Positions 31,710 through 43,914 of a stretch of DNA of 53,023 bases are shown here, piece by piece (the first letter of the stretch is position 1; each line of letters begins with the position of its first letter). A program made the position numbers and the translations under genes. The notes below the pieces were generated by a model. It was not told the DNA's origin and did no database searches. It worked only from the letters and a program-made list of their open reading frames with translations. This stretch comes from Actinomycetes bacterium (lineage in GTDB: Bacteria; Actinomycetota; Acidimicrobiia; Acidimicrobiales; GCA-2861595): the NCBI GenBank assembly GCA_023264975.1, contig JAHFUS010000012.1, positions 9,308 through 62,330 of the forward strand. The letters run 5' to 3'.

Positions 31710-33010
31710 CTGATCCCTTCCAGATGGTCGAACACCCGGCCGGCGTGGCGCACGGCCCGGGAAAGGTCGAATGCCTCGTCCATGGCGTCGGCGTCGAGGG
31801 TGACGTCGGGGTCGCCCTCGAGGAGGGTGCGGAAGCTCTTTCCCTGCTCCCACGCGGCCATGGCGTTGCGCTGCACGATCCGGTACGCCGCGTCGCGGGG
31901 GAGGCCGGAGGCGACCAGGGCCAGGAGCACCGGCTGGCTGAACACCAGGCCGTGGGATCGGTCGAGGTTGTCGAGCATGCGGGCGGCGTCGACCTCGAGG
32001 CCGTCGATCACCCGGGTCATGCGGCGCAGCACGTAGTACGCCAACAGGCTGGCGTCGGGCAGGATCACCCGCTCCACCGACGAGTGGGAGATGTCGCGCT
32101 CGTGCCACAGGGCGACATCCTCCAGGCCGGCGCCCAGGTAACCCCGCAGCACCCGGGCCAGGCCGGACAGGCGCTCCGTGGTGATCGGATTGCGCTTGTG
32201 GGGCATGGCCGACGAGCCCTTCTGGCCGGCGCCGAACGGCTCGAACGCCTCTCCCACCTCGGTGCGCTGGAGGTGGCGGATCTCGGTGGCCATCAGCTCC
32301 ACGCCGGCGCCCGCCGATGCGCACGCCCACAGGAACTCGGCGTGGCGGTCGCGGGCCACCACCTGGGTGGACGGCACCGGCTGCAGGCCGAGGTGCCCGC
32401 ACACGTAGGCCTCGATCGACGGGTCGACGTTGGAGTACGTGCCGACGGCGCCAGACAGTTTGCCCACTGCCACCGCGTCACGGCCGGCCCGCAGGCGGGT
32501 CCGGTCACGGTCGGCGTGCAGGCACCACAGGGCCAGCTTCGCGCCGAAGGTGGTGGGCTCGGCGTGGATGCCGTGGGTGCGGCCCGCCATCGGCGTGTCC
32601 CGGAACTCGAGGGCCCTGCGCTTGAGTGCCGCCACCAGTCCGTCGGACGCCTCCACCAGCAGGTCGCCGGCCTTGGCCAGGGTGGCGCCGAGGGCGGTGT
32701 CGACCACGTCGGACGACGTGAGCCCGTAGTGCACCCAGTTGCCCTCGGGCGCCCCGATGGCGTCCTGCACCACGTCGACGAAGGCGGCCACGTCGTGGTC
32801 GGTGACGGCCTCCCGTTCGGCCACCGCCCGCACCGTGCCGGCCGTCACCACCGGCGCCCGCTCCCGCACCGCCCGCGCCGCGTCCGAAGGCACGACGCCC
32901 AACGTCGCCCACGCCTCCACGGCCAGGATCTCGACCTCCAGCCACGTGGCCAGCCGGGCCTTGTCGGTCCACAGCGCCGCCATCTCCGGCATCGAGTACC
33001 GGGGGATCAC
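31706..33010 (-). CDS. purB: Adenylosuccinate lyase
   Basis: The 434-residue lyase acts twice in the pathway, on SAICAR and on adenylosuccinate. The start is GTG 33010 (IPRYSMPEM). Family parts are DHDVAAFVDVV, HYGLTSSDVVDTA, GRTHGIHAEPTTFG (catalytic His) and the signature GSSAMPHKRNP (flexible loop with the catalytic Ser). It is preceded by palindrome copy 2 and coupled to purC. Confidence 0.97.
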   Translation of the reverse strand: MIPRYSMPEMAALWTDKARLATWLEVEILAVEAWATLGVVPSDAARAVRERAPVVTAGTVRAVAEREAVTDHDVAAFVDVVQDAIGAPEGNWVHYGLTSSDVVDTALGATLAKAGDLLVEASDGLVAALKRRALEFRDTPMAGRTHGIHAEPTTFGAKLALWCLHADRDRTRLRAGRDAVAVGKLSGAVGTYSNVDPSIEAYVCGHLGLQPVPSTQVVARDRHAEFLWACASAGAGVELMATEIRHLQRTEVGEAFEPFGAGQKGSSAMPHKRNPITTERLSGLARVLRGYLGAGLEDVALWHERDISHSSVERVILPDASLLAYYVLRRMTRVIDGLEVDAARMLDNLDRSHGLVFSQPVLLALVASGLPRDAAYRIVQRNAMAAWEQGKSFRTLLEGDPDVTLDADAMDEAFDLSRAVRHAGRVFDHLEGIS

Positions 33011-33030
33011 CGGCCCCTCCCACCCGTTCC

Positions 33031-33069
33031 CGAGTAAATAGGGTGTCGTTTTGACACCCTATTTACTCG
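33031..33069. terminator. 39-nt palindrome, copy 2
   Basis: The arms are the same as copy 1 except for one base beside the loop (CGAGTAAATAGGGTGTCG, loop TTT), leaving a G-U pair there. The dyad extends outward by TTCC/GGAA. It lies between purE and purB, which have the same orientation, so it may act as an internal attenuator or processing site rather than a complete terminator. Confidence 0.75.
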
Positions 33070-33089
33070 GGAACCGCGAGAAGGGGCCG

Positions 33090-33536
33090 TCATCGGGAGC
33101 CGCCGGCCCGGAACTGGCCCAGCTTGGCGGCCAGGTGCTCGTCGGTGACGGAGAGGATCTCGGCGGCGAGGATGCCGGCGTTGGCCGAGCCGTCGACGGC
33201 GACGGTGGCCACCGGGATGCCCCGGGGCATCTGCACCGTGGCGTAGAGGGCGTCCACGCCGTTGAGGGCGCCACCCGACAGGGGGACGCCGATGACCGGG
33301 AGGGTGGTGTGGGCCGCCACCACCCCGGCCAGGTGGGCGGCCATTCCGGCGCCGCAGATGATGACCGCGAAACCGGCGTCGCGGGCCGAGGAGGCGAAGA
33401 CGGAGACCTCGGCGGGGTTGCGGTGGGCGGACAGGACCCGCTCCTCGACCTCGACGCCGAAGCGCCCGAGCATGGCCGCCGCGCCTGCCATCTTCTCCCG
33501 GTCGTTGGGCGAGCCCATGAGGACGGCGACCTTCAC
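33090..33536 (-). CDS. purE: N5-CAIR mutase (class I PurE)
   Basis: The protein has 148 residues from GTG 33536. It is class I PurE: VLMGSPNDREKM, VLSAHRNP (catalytic His), FAVIICGAGMAAHLAGV and GGALNGVDALYATVQMP. It normally works with PurK, which is not in this window. The start overlaps the purD stop by 4 nt. Downstream comes palindrome copy 2. Confidence 0.96.
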   Translation of the reverse strand: MKVAVLMGSPNDREKMAGAAAMLGRFGVEVEERVLSAHRNPAEVSVFASSARDAGFAVIICGAGMAAHLAGVVAAHTTLPVIGVPLSGGALNGVDALYATVQMPRGIPVATVAVDGSANAGILAAEILSVTDEHLAAKLGQFRAGGSR

Positions 33537-34696
33537 GCAGCAATGTCCTTCCTGTAGTGCACGCCGGGGAACGAGATGAGCGCGGCCGCCTCGTAGGCGC
33601 GGGCCCGGGCCTCGGCCAGCGTGGGCGCGACTGCGCACACGTCGAGGACCCGCCCGCCGGCGGTGACGGCGCGTCCCCGGTCGTCGGTGGCGACGCCGGC
33701 ACGGAACACCAGCACACCGTCGAGCGCCTCGGCCTCGTCGATGCCGGAGACCACGTCGCCCACCCGGGGCGTGGCGGGGTAACCGTCGACGGCGAGAACC
33801 ACGCACACACAGGCTTGATCGGTGAACGTCGGCTCGGTGCGCAGGTCGCCGGCCGCCGCCGCGGCCAGGAAGGCGGCCAGGTCACCGGCGAAGCGGGGCA
33901 GCACCACCTGCGCCTCGGGGTCGCCGAAGCGCACGTTGTACTCGATGACCTTGGGCCCTTCGGGCGTGAGCATCAGGCCGGTGTACAGAACGCCGCGGTA
34001 GTCGATGCCGGCGGAACGCAGGGCGGCCAGGGTGGGCTCGACGGCCTTGGCCATCACCTCGTCCACCACGTCGGGCCCGGCGTCGGCCACCGGCGAGTAG
34101 GCGCCCATGCCGCCGGTGTTGGGGCCGGCGTCGCCATCGCCCACCCTCTTGTAATCCCGCGCCGGGGCGAGGGCCATGGCGCGTCGCCCGTCGCACACGG
34201 CCAGCAGCGACAGCTCGGGCCCGGTGAGGCCCTCCTCGATGACGACGGTGCGCCCGGCGGGACCGAACGCCGATCCGGCCAGCTTGGCGGCCACGTCTTC
34301 CACCGCCTCGTCGAGCGACTCGGTGACGAACACGCCCTTGCCCGCCGCGAGGCCGTCGGTCTTCACCACGTACAGCCCGGGGAGCGACGTGAGGAACCGG
34401 ACGGCCGGCTCCAGGTCGGTGAACACCCCGTGGCGGGCGGTGGGCACGCCCGCGTCGGCCAGGACCTGCTTCATATAGGCCTTGGATCCTTCGAGCCGGG
34501 CCCCGTCGGCGCCCGGCCCGAACACCAGCTTGCCGGCGGCCCGGAGGCGGTCGGCCTCGCCGTCCACCAGCGGCTGCTCGGGCCCGATCACGTAGAGGTC
34601 GGCATCGTCGCCCGGCCCCACCACCTGGGCGGTGCGGCCGAGGACGTGGCGCAGGGCGTGCTCGCGGCCGCCGCTGCCGACAACCGCCACCCTCAT
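33533..34696 (-). CDS. purD: Phosphoribosylamine-glycine ligase, shortened N-domain
   Basis: The protein has 387 residues, while PurD is usually about 420-430. It begins [20 protein letters not shown], and after only a few residues reaches [20 protein letters not shown]. About 35 residues normally between these blocks, including the P-G-N-x-G-T loop, are missing. The ATP-grasp part is complete ([66 protein letters not shown]). Both ends overlap its neighbours by 4 nt, which fixes the frame. It probably works, as no second purD is seen. Confidence 0.94.
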   Translation of the reverse strand: MRVAVVGSGGREHALRHVLGRTAQVVGPGDDADLYVIGPEQPLVDGEADRLRAAGKLVFGPGADGARLEGSKAYMKQVLADAGVPTARHGVFTDLEPAVRFLTSLPGLYVVKTDGLAAGKGVFVTESLDEAVEDVAAKLAGSAFGPAGRTVVIEEGLTGPELSLLAVCDGRRAMALAPARDYKRVGDGDAGPNTGGMGAYSPVADAGPDVVDEVMAKAVEPTLAALRSAGIDYRGVLYTGLMLTPEGPKVIEYNVRFGDPEAQVVLPRFAGDLAAFLAAAAAGDLRTEPTFTDQACVCVVLAVDGYPATPRVGDVVSGIDEAEALDGVLVFRAGVATDDRGRAVTAGGRVLDVCAVAPTLAEARARAYEAAALISFPGVHYRKDIAA

Positions 34697-35985
34697 ACCG
34701 CCGCCCCGGCGGGCATGCGCACGAACTGGTCGCGACCCGGGCCGACGCCCACCAGGTGGACGGGGACCCCCGACCGCTCGGCCAGGAATTCCACAAAGCG
34801 GCGGGCGGCGGGCGGCAGGTCGGCCGTCTCGGTGACGCCCGACAGGTCGGTCTTCCAGCCCGGCAGCTCCTCGAAGATCGGGACGGCCTTGTGCAGGTCG
34901 GACTGGTGGTACGGCAGGTGCTCGACCCGCTCGCCGTCCACGTCGTAGGCCACGCAGACGGGCAGCGTGTCGAGGGTGTCGAGCATGTCGAGCTTGGTGA
35001 GGGCCAGCTCCGTGAGCGAGTTGAGGCGCACGGCGTGGCGCATCATGACGGCGTCGAACCACCCCACCCGGCGGCGCCGGCCGGTGACGGTGCCGTATTC
35101 GCGGCCCCGCTCGATGAGGTCGTCGGCCACCGGTCCGTCGAGCTCGGTGGGGAACGGCCCCGAGCCGACCCGGGTGACGTACGCCTTGGCGATGCCGATG
35201 ACCCGCCCGATCCGCATGGGCCCGACGCCGGCGCCCGTGCACGCCCCGCCCGCCACCGGGTTGGACGAGGTTACGAAGGGATAGGTGCCGTGGTCGAGGT
35301 CGAGGAAGGTGGCCTGGGCCCCCTCGAAGAGCACATTGCGGTCCTCGTCGAGGGCCTCGTGCACCAGCCCCACCGTGTCGGCGACCAGAGGCGTGATGCG
35401 CTCGGCGTACTGGCCCAGGTAGGTGTCGGCGATCTCGTCGGCCGACAGCGGGAGCCGGTTGTAGACCTTGGCGAGGATGGCGTTCTTCTCCTTCAGCACC
35501 ACCTCGAGCTTCTCCCGGAAGATCTTGGGGTCGAGGAGGTCCTGCACCCGCAGGCCCACGCGGGTGGCCTTGTCGGCGTAGGCGGGGCCGATGCCGGACT
35601 TGGTGGTGCCCAACCGGTTCTTGCCGAGCCGGCGCTCGGTGACCCGGTCGAGCTCCTGGTGGTACGGCATGATCATGTGGGCGTTGCCGCTCACCCGCAG
35701 GCGGGCGCAGTCGATGCCCCGAGCCTCGAGCTTGTCGATCTCGGCCAGCAGGACCGAGGGGTCGACGACCACGCCGTTGCCGATCACCGGGGTGATGTGC
35801 GGGTACAGGACCCCGCTCGGGATCAGCTGGAGGGCGAACGTCTCATCACCCACCACGATGGTGTGACCGGCGTTGTGGCCGCCCTGATAGCGGACGACGA
35901 CGCTCATCTCCTTCGAGAGGAGATCGGTCAGCTTTCCCTTCCCCTCGTCACCCCATTGGGTGCCGACCACCACTGTCGCGGGCAC
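34693..35985 (-). CDS. purA: Adenylosuccinate synthetase
   Basis: The protein has 430 residues from GTG 35985, with GAGGAGA 6 nt before it. It converts IMP and aspartate to adenylosuccinate with GTP. It has the P-loop [19 protein letters not shown] with its catalytic Asp, [26 protein letters not shown] and [20 protein letters not shown]. It is first in the run purA-purD-purE-purB-purC-purS-purQ, and its stop overlaps the purD ATG. Confidence 0.97.
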   Translation of the reverse strand: MPATVVVGTQWGDEGKGKLTDLLSKEMSVVVRYQGGHNAGHTIVVGDETFALQLIPSGVLYPHITPVIGNGVVVDPSVLLAEIDKLEARGIDCARLRVSGNAHMIMPYHQELDRVTERRLGKNRLGTTKSGIGPAYADKATRVGLRVQDLLDPKIFREKLEVVLKEKNAILAKVYNRLPLSADEIADTYLGQYAERITPLVADTVGLVHEALDEDRNVLFEGAQATFLDLDHGTYPFVTSSNPVAGGACTGAGVGPMRIGRVIGIAKAYVTRVGSGPFPTELDGPVADDLIERGREYGTVTGRRRRVGWFDAVMMRHAVRLNSLTELALTKLDMLDTLDTLPVCVAYDVDGERVEHLPYHQSDLHKAVPIFEELPGWKTDLSGVTETADLPPAARRFVEFLAERSGVPVHLVGVGPGRDQFVRMPAGAAV

Positions 35986-36111
35986 GCGAGTCTCCTCGGG
36001 ACGAAAATTCCTGGCGGTCCGCCCGAGCATAGTGCGCACCGCCCCACCCACCCCGAACACGGCCGGACTCGGGTCGCCCACGGCGTTCCCGACCCGTGAA
36101 ACGGGCGCCTC

Positions 36112-38592
<2,481 letters not shown>

Positions 38593-38622
38593 TGGGCGCC
38601 TCTACCTCATGCAAACAGAAAA

Positions 38623-38643
38623 CTTGTACATGACCCTATCAAG
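38623..38643. promoter_or_regulatory. HAIR-like HspR site upstream of clpB
   Basis: CTTG (38623-38626) and CAAG (38640-38643) are separated by 13 nt, as in the HspR consensus CTTGAGT-N7-ACTCAAG. The inner positions match less well. Read on the minus strand, a TTGATA box inside the site could be the -35 of the clpB promoter, so HspR binding would block RNA polymerase. Confidence 0.6.
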
Positions 38644-38946
38644 GAATGCCGGCGCCGTCCGCACATCCCCGCCGGCACACCTACCTGTCGGGCGTCATCT
38701 AGAGGATTCGTGAATCCAGAGCCAACGTGTGACAGGATGGGGGTGCCTGGGTCAACCGCATCAGCTTTGTCAACGGCATCGGCTTCGTCAACGGCATTGG
38801 CCTTCGCGGTCGACCTCTGCACGTGTGTCAGAAGAAATCTGGGCTTTCACCGTCATAAGGCGCAGTGGGTGCCGTCTCTCCAGCGAAGCGTGGGAGCCGG
38901 CAGCGTCGGGCATGTCGGTCGTCTTCGGCAAGGGAAGAGGAAACCA
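38644..38946. other. Upstream region of the LPxTG-like gene; contains an 18-nt tandem repeat
   Basis: No gene is convincing here. At 38743-38814 about four imperfect 18-nt units follow each other (core GTCAACGGCATCGGCTTC). The minus strand could read them as a repeated A-V-D-x-A-D motif, but there is no complete frame with a start. The stretch just before 38947 has a good ribosome site (AGAGGAAACC). Confidence 0.4.
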
Positions 38947-40788
38947 ATGAAGCGAAGGTTCTCCATCGTAGCGAGCACGTTGCTGGTGGGAGTCACCACC
39001 GCCATGTTCGCTGGCGGCGCTGCACCGGTCGGGGCCCAGGTCCCCGTCGCGCAGGCCAACTACAGCGGGTACAGCACCGGGACGGTGGTGCACGCCGACG
39101 CCCTGACGGTCGGGCAGACGCGCGTGGCCGACACCGAACTGGCCTTCTCGGGCGCCTCGGTCGCCTCGAAGGGAACCGGCGGCATCACTCAGCCGTCGGG
39201 GGCGACCGCCGGCTCCATCGTCAACGAGCTCGACCAGGTCGTGCAGCCCCCGTTGCCGAACACCACGCTCGACTCCAACCTCCAGGGCGACCGCACCTTC
39301 GGGCGCGGCTCGGGCCTCGAGATCGGCGTCGCCACCACCGTCGGCACCGACGTCAACGCCAACCAGCTCCTGCTGGCCCAGCGGGCGCTCGCCTCGGCGC
39401 CGCCCAGCACCGGGCTGATCACCAAGGAGGTCGGGCCGATCAAGATCGACCCCGCCGCCTTCGCCTCGCTGGTCCGTGGCCAGGCCCAGGCCCGGTGGAA
39501 CGGCGACAACACCTGCGTCGTCGGCGAGGAGCTCAGCTCCGGCCTCGGCTACGCGGCCGACGCCCAGCTGCTCAACCTCGGTGCCCCCAGCGCCGGCAAC
39601 GACCCGTTCCCGGGCGCTCTGGTGGCGGCCGACGCACCCACCCCGGCGCGCTCGGTGTCGCAGTCGCGGTCGATCACCAAGCTGGTCCCGCAGACCGATG
39701 CCCAGGGCAACAAGATCGGCGACAACTTCGGCCTCATGACCGAGACCCGCATGACCATTGCCCCGATCACCCTGCTGGGCAACACGCCCACCCCCATCAC
39801 CATCGAGCTCCTCGGTGAGTGGGTGCTGCGTACCGTCGCCACCGGCCTTCCCGGCCAGGCGCAGGTGTTCTACGGCCCCGGCACCACCAACCTCGACACG
39901 CCGGTCCTCAGCATCATCCAGAGCGGCATCGTGAACGAGATCCTGAGCCTGCAGGACCTGCTCGGTCCCACCGGCCTCGGGCCCATCGAGATCCCCGGGC
40001 TGCTCAACATCGCCGTCGGCGAGGATCCCCGTGCCATCGGCAACACCAGCGCCGCCTCGGCCCCTACCACCTCCGCTGACGGCACCGTGGCTTCGGCCGC
40101 CGTCGACGTGGTGCGGGTGCAGCTGCTCGACGGCGCCGGCGCCGTGGCCGGTGCCCTGATCCCGGGCCTCAGCGCCCTCGACCTTCGGGTCGGCCACATG
40201 GAGTCCCGTGCCCAGGTCCCGGCCGGCGGCATCAAGTGCAACCTGCCGGTCTCCAAGACGGCCGACAAGCAGACGGTCAACGCAGGTGAGACCTTCACCT
40301 ACAACATCACCGTCACCAACCCGTTCGCCGACTGCGAGCTCACCAACGTGCGGGTCGTGGACAAGATCTCCGGCGGCCCGGGCGTGAAGTGGTCGGTCAC
40401 CGGCACGAACCCGGCGGCGAGCGCCACAAGCACCAACCAGGTGACGTTCAACGACATCGGGCCGATCGCGCCGAAACAGAGCAAATCGGTGACGATCACC
40501 ATCGCCGTGGCGTCCAACTCGGCCGCCGGCCAGTTCACCGACAACGCCACCGCAACCGGCAACTGCGCCACCGGCTCGGCCCAGGGTGGAGCGCGGATCA
40601 CCGTGCCCATCAGCGGCGAGACCACCGTCACCGTCCCGAGCGTCGCCGGCGGCCGCGAGCTTCCGGCCACCGGCGTGGCGCAGCTCCCGAGAACCGGGTC
40701 CAGCGGGCCCGCCCTCGCCCTCGCCGGCCTCGGCTTGCTGGGCACCGCAGTGGTCCTGCGCCGCCTCCGGCACGCGGCAGCGCAGTAA
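38947..40788 (+). CDS. Secreted DUF11-domain protein with LPxTG-like C-terminal anchor
   Basis: The protein has 613 residues. It has a signal peptide (about 1-31, ending VGAQ), a large beta-rich Gly/Thr/Ala region, and a DUF11-type domain (about 435-545; KTADKQTVNAGETFTYNITV, NVRVVDKISGG, TDNATATGNC). The C-terminal sorting signal has two candidate motifs (LPATG and LPRTG), followed by a hydrophobic helix (ALALAGLGLLGTAVVL) and basic tail RRLRHAAAQ. It should be exported and attached to the wall by a sortase; no sortase gene is visible. The caspase-like gene starts 5 nt downstream. Confidence 0.85.
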   Translation: MKRRFSIVASTLLVGVTTAMFAGGAAPVGAQVPVAQANYSGYSTGTVVHADALTVGQTRVADTELAFSGASVASKGTGGITQPSGATAGSIVNELDQVVQPPLPNTTLDSNLQGDRTFGRGSGLEIGVATTVGTDVNANQLLLAQRALASAPPSTGLITKEVGPIKIDPAAFASLVRGQAQARWNGDNTCVVGEELSSGLGYAADAQLLNLGAPSAGNDPFPGALVAADAPTPARSVSQSRSITKLVPQTDAQGNKIGDNFGLMTETRMTIAPITLLGNTPTPITIELLGEWVLRTVATGLPGQAQVFYGPGTTNLDTPVLSIIQSGIVNEILSLQDLLGPTGLGPIEIPGLLNIAVGEDPRAIGNTSAASAPTTSADGTVASAAVDVVRVQLLDGAGAVAGALIPGLSALDLRVGHMESRAQVPAGGIKCNLPVSKTADKQTVNAGETFTYNITVTNPFADCELTNVRVVDKISGGPGVKWSVTGTNPAASATSTNQVTFNDIGPIAPKQSKSVTITIAVASNSAAGQFTDNATATGNCATGSAQGGARITVPISGETTVTVPSVAGGRELPATGVAQLPRTGSSGPALALAGLGLLGTAVVLRRLRHAAAQ

Positions 40789-40793
40789 CACCT

Positions 40794-41687
40794 GTGCAAC
40801 GGGCTCTGTCTGCGGCAGCGGCGCTGGCGCTGGCGGTCCCGATGCTTCTGGTCCTCGCAGGGGGGCCCGCTTCGGCGGGTCCCCCTGCGTCGTCCCAGCG
40901 CTCGGCCCTCATCGTGGGAGTCAGCGTGCACAAGGGCGGTCGCCCCGCCAGCCCGGTCGGTGGCGCCGGAGACGCCACCGCCATGAGCGAGGCGCTGCGC
41001 CGGGCGGGGTGGTCCGGCGACCAGGTCCGGGTCCTCACCGGCACTGCTGCCACCGGTGCCGCCATCCGGGCCGGTATCCAGTGGCTGGCCGGCCGGGCCG
41101 GACCCGATTCCTTCTCGGTGTTCCACTACTCGGGGCACGTCTACCAGCGCACCGGCGACCTCGACCGCGACGGGGAGGACAAGGACGAGTTCCTCGTCCC
41201 GTGGGACGCCACCAGCATCATCTCCGACCGGGAGCTAGGCGAGAGTCTCGGCGCCGTGCCCGGGTGGCTGTGGACCAACATCTCCGGCTGCGAGGCGGCC
41301 GGGTTCAACGAGGGCGGCAGGCTCGAGGGCCCGAAGCGGCTCTTCACCGGCTCCTCCCTCGAGCACGAGAAGTCCTACGAGCGCCCCGACTGGAGGCGGT
41401 CGGTCTACACCGGCCTGCTCGCCCAGGAGGGCATGATCAACGGCCAGGGCGACGCCAACGGTAACGGCGTCGTGTCGATCCAGGAGGCGTTCCGGTACGC
41501 CGAGCGGGGGACACCGGTCATGACGGCCGGCCAGCGCAAGGGTGTCCAGCACCCCTACATGGCCGGCGGCGACAACACCGAGTGGTTCCTCAAGTCTCCT
41601 CCCCCGCCTCCGGCATCCCCGCCCCCGGGCGTCGGCGCCCCCGGCCGGCCCCAGAGGCTCTGCATCCTCCAGGGCATCTGCCTGTAG
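40794..41687 (+). CDS. Secreted caspase-fold (C14-like) protein
   Basis: The 297-residue protein starts at GTG 40794 with a signal peptide (LALAVPMLLVLAGGPASA). The caspase-like domain has ALIVGVSVHKGG, GDATAMSEALRRAGW, the His block SVFHYSGH, DEFLVPWDATSIISDREL and the Cys block NISGCEAAGF. These give a candidate His-Cys dyad. A later DANGNGVVSIQEAF resembles a calcium-binding loop. The C-terminus is Pro-rich and has two Cys (LCILQGICL). It is probably cotranscribed with the surface protein. Substrate unknown; processing of that partner is a guess. Confidence 0.82.
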   Translation: MQRALSAAAALALAVPMLLVLAGGPASAGPPASSQRSALIVGVSVHKGGRPASPVGGAGDATAMSEALRRAGWSGDQVRVLTGTAATGAAIRAGIQWLAGRAGPDSFSVFHYSGHVYQRTGDLDRDGEDKDEFLVPWDATSIISDRELGESLGAVPGWLWTNISGCEAAGFNEGGRLEGPKRLFTGSSLEHEKSYERPDWRRSVYTGLLAQEGMINGQGDANGNGVVSIQEAFRYAERGTPVMTAGQRKGVQHPYMAGGDNTEWFLKSPPPPPASPPPGVGAPGRPQRLCILQGICL

Positions 41688-41690
41688 TCG

Positions 41691-41738
41691 GGAACCGGAG
41701 GTTCCGGGTCGAGTGCCCTACCGCTTGCGGTAGGGCAC
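41691..41738. terminator. Paired hairpins between convergent genes
   Basis: GGAACC-GGA-GGTTCC (41691-41705) is followed by GTGCCCTACCGC-TT-GCGGTAGGGCAC (41713-41738), a perfect 12-bp stem. The second hairpin overlaps the last codons and stop of hspR. Together they can end transcription from both the caspase-like gene and the dnaK operon. Confidence 0.75.
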
Positions 41739-42101
41739 CGGGAACCGTGTGACCGGGACGAGGTCGCGGCGGTGCTGGCGGTGGGCGAGCTCCACGGCCT
41801 GCTCGGCGTCGAGGCGGACCTGGCGCAGGGCCTGGCGGAGCACCTCGTTCTCGTCCTCCAGGGAGATCACCCGGCGCACGCCTTCGAGGTTGAGGCCGGC
41901 GGCGGTGAGCTCCTGGATGCGGCGGAGGCGCTCGATGTCGCGCTCGGAGTAGCGGCGGCTGCCGCCGACCGTGCGGGACGGGTACACCAGGCCCTTGCGC
42001 TCGTAGATGCGCAGCGTCTGGGGGTGGACGCCGGCCAGTTCGGCCGCCACCGAGATGACATACACGGCGCGCATACGGGCGTCGGGGGCCGGCGGTGTCA
42101 T
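41718..42101 (-). CDS. hspR: HspR, MerR-family heat-shock repressor
   Basis: The 127-residue protein has a MerR-type winged [43 protein letters not shown], then the helix [22 protein letters not shown]-terminal coiled-coil part follows ([20 protein letters not shown]) and a basic end. HspR represses dnaK and clpB by binding HAIR sites, with DnaK as corepressor. It is the last gene of the dnaK operon, with a 4-nt ATGA overlap with dnaJ. HAIR-like sites stand before both dnaK and clpB. Confidence 0.95.
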   Translation of the reverse strand: MTPPAPDARMRAVYVISVAAELAGVHPQTLRIYERKGLVYPSRTVGGSRRYSERDIERLRRIQELTAAGLNLEGVRRVISLEDENEVLRQALRQVRLDAEQAVELAHRQHRRDLVPVTRFPVPYRKR

Positions 42102-43210
42102 TCGACCCCCAGGTGACGGCGGGGCGAGTCCGTGGTCGCCGCGGCCAACGCCTCGACGGCGGCCCGCTGGGCGTCGGTGAGCGTCTCGGGCACGGCGACC
42201 TCGACGGTGGCCAGCAGGTCGCCGGCGGCTCCGTCGGCGCGGGTGCCCCGGCCCTTGACCCGGAAGGTGCGGCCGGACCGGGTGCCGGCCGGGATGCGCA
42301 GGGTGACGGGCTCGTCGAGGGTGGGGATCTTCACCGTGGTGCCCAGGGCGGCCTCGGCGAAGGTGATGGGCACGGCGAGGGTGATGTCCCTGCCCTTGCG
42401 ACCGAACAGCTCATGTGAACCCACCCGCACCACCACGTAGACGTCTCCCGGAGGACCACCATTGTGCCCTGCGCCGCCCCGACCTTTGAGGACGATGCGC
42501 TTGCCATCGTCGATGCCGGCCGGCACACGCACCTTCACCTGCCGGGGTCGGCGCTCGAGGCCCGAGCCGGCGCATGTCGGGCAAGGCGTCTCCACCCGCA
42601 TGCCGGTACCGCCGCATTCGCGGCACGGCTGGCTGAACGAGAACAGGCCCTGGTTCTCCTCCCGCACGCCCCGGCCGCCACAGCCCGAGCAGATGACAGG
42701 CGACGTGCCAGGCGCCGACCCCGTGCCGCTACATGTCGAGCACGAGGTGTCGCTCGTGACGTTCACCGACGTGATGACACCCTCGACGGCGTCGGCGAAC
42801 GAGAGGTTGAGGGTGGCCTCCAGGTCGGTACCGCGGGTCGGGCGCGACCGCGTCGGCCCGGCCCGGCCGCGGCCGAACAGGCCGCCGAGGAGGTCGCCCA
42901 GGTCGTCGACCTTGAACGACGACGACGTGGTTGTGTACCCGCCGCCACCGCGGCCCTGGCCGCCGAACGGGTTGGCGGCCGGGCCGAGGCGGCGGACCTC
43001 GTCGTACTCCTTTCGCTGGGCCGGTTCCCCCAGCACGTCGTAGGCGGCCGATATCTCCTTGAAGCGGTCCTCCGACCCGGGGTTGTGGTCCGGGTGGTAT
43101 TGCTTGGCCAGCCGCCTGTAGGCGCTGGTGATCTCCTTCTCGGTCGCCTTGTCGGCCACGCCGAGAACCTTGTAGTAGTCCTTCTCGTACCACTCGCGTT
43201 GCGCCGACAT
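42098..43210 (-). CDS. dnaJ: DnaJ (Hsp40) co-chaperone
   Basis: The 370-residue protein has a J domain with the HPD motif ([11 protein letters not shown]), a G/F-rich part (about 85-125), four zinc-binding C-x-x-C-x-G-x-G repeats ([32 protein letters not shown]) and C-terminal substrate domains. It stimulates DnaK ATPase. It is encoded 12 nt after grpE and overlaps hspR. The type and linkage equal those of the DnaJ1 operon copy in other actinobacteria. Confidence 0.96.
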   Translation of the reverse strand: MSAQREWYEKDYYKVLGVADKATEKEITSAYRRLAKQYHPDHNPGSEDRFKEISAAYDVLGEPAQRKEYDEVRRLGPAANPFGGQGRGGGGYTTTSSSFKVDDLGDLLGGLFGRGRAGPTRSRPTRGTDLEATLNLSFADAVEGVITSVNVTSDTSCSTCSGTGSAPGTSPVICSGCGGRGVREENQGLFSFSQPCRECGGTGMRVETPCPTCAGSGLERRPRQVKVRVPAGIDDGKRIVLKGRGGAGHNGGPPGDVYVVVRVGSHELFGRKGRDITLAVPITFAEAALGTTVKIPTLDEPVTLRIPAGTRSGRTFRVKGRGTRADGAAGDLLATVEVAVPETLTDAQRAAVEALAAATTDSPRRHLGVE

Positions 43211-43222
43211 AGGCGGCCCCGC

Positions 43223-43914
43223 CTAGCCCTTCACCTTCACCATGGCGGGACGGAGGACCCGGCCCTTCCACCGGTAGCCAGCGCGCAGCACCTCGATCAC
43301 CTCGGGTGCGGGCGAATCGCCGCCCGCTTCGTGCTGGACGGCTTCGTGCTCGTTGGGGTCGAACGGCTGGCCGGCGGGGTCGAGGCGATCGAGACCCGCA
43401 GCCTCCAGCACGCCGAGCAGGATGCGGTACACCGGGTCGAGCCCGGCGTCGCTGTCGGCGTGGGCCATGGCCAGGTCGAAGGCGTCGAGGGCGGGAAGGA
43501 GCGACTCCACCAGCTTCTCCGCCGCCCGGTCCGACAGCTCGGCGTTCTGGCGCTGGATCCGCTTCTTGTAGTTCTCGAAGTCGGCCTGCAGGCGGCGGAG
43601 CGAGTCGAGGTAGTCGTCGCGCTGGGCCTCCACTTCGCCCAGCGCGTCGATGTCGTGGGCGACGGCCTCGGCCGCCTCCTCGACCTGGGCGACGGTCTCG
43701 GCCGCCTCCTCGACCTGGGCGTCGGCCCCGGTGACCTCGTCGTCGCCGTCGACGCCGAGCATCTCGGCCATCCTGTCGGCCGCCTCCGAGGCCCGGGAGC
43801 CGCCCCTGACCTCAGCGGTGGACCGCTTCGGCGCGGGGGCGTCCGGCGCCCCCGGGCGGTTGACCCACCCAGGGGGCTTCGGAAAGTGGCCGGGGTGGCC
43901 CGGACTGGGCGCCA

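Noticed and set aside
38743-38814. CRISPR-like short repeats
   Set aside because: The repeats are directly adjacent 18-nt units without spacers, and there are no cas genes in the window.
38815-38946. Riboswitch upstream of the LPxTG-like gene
   Set aside because: I looked for c-di-GMP and cobalamin-type cores and found none. The leader has only weak pairing.
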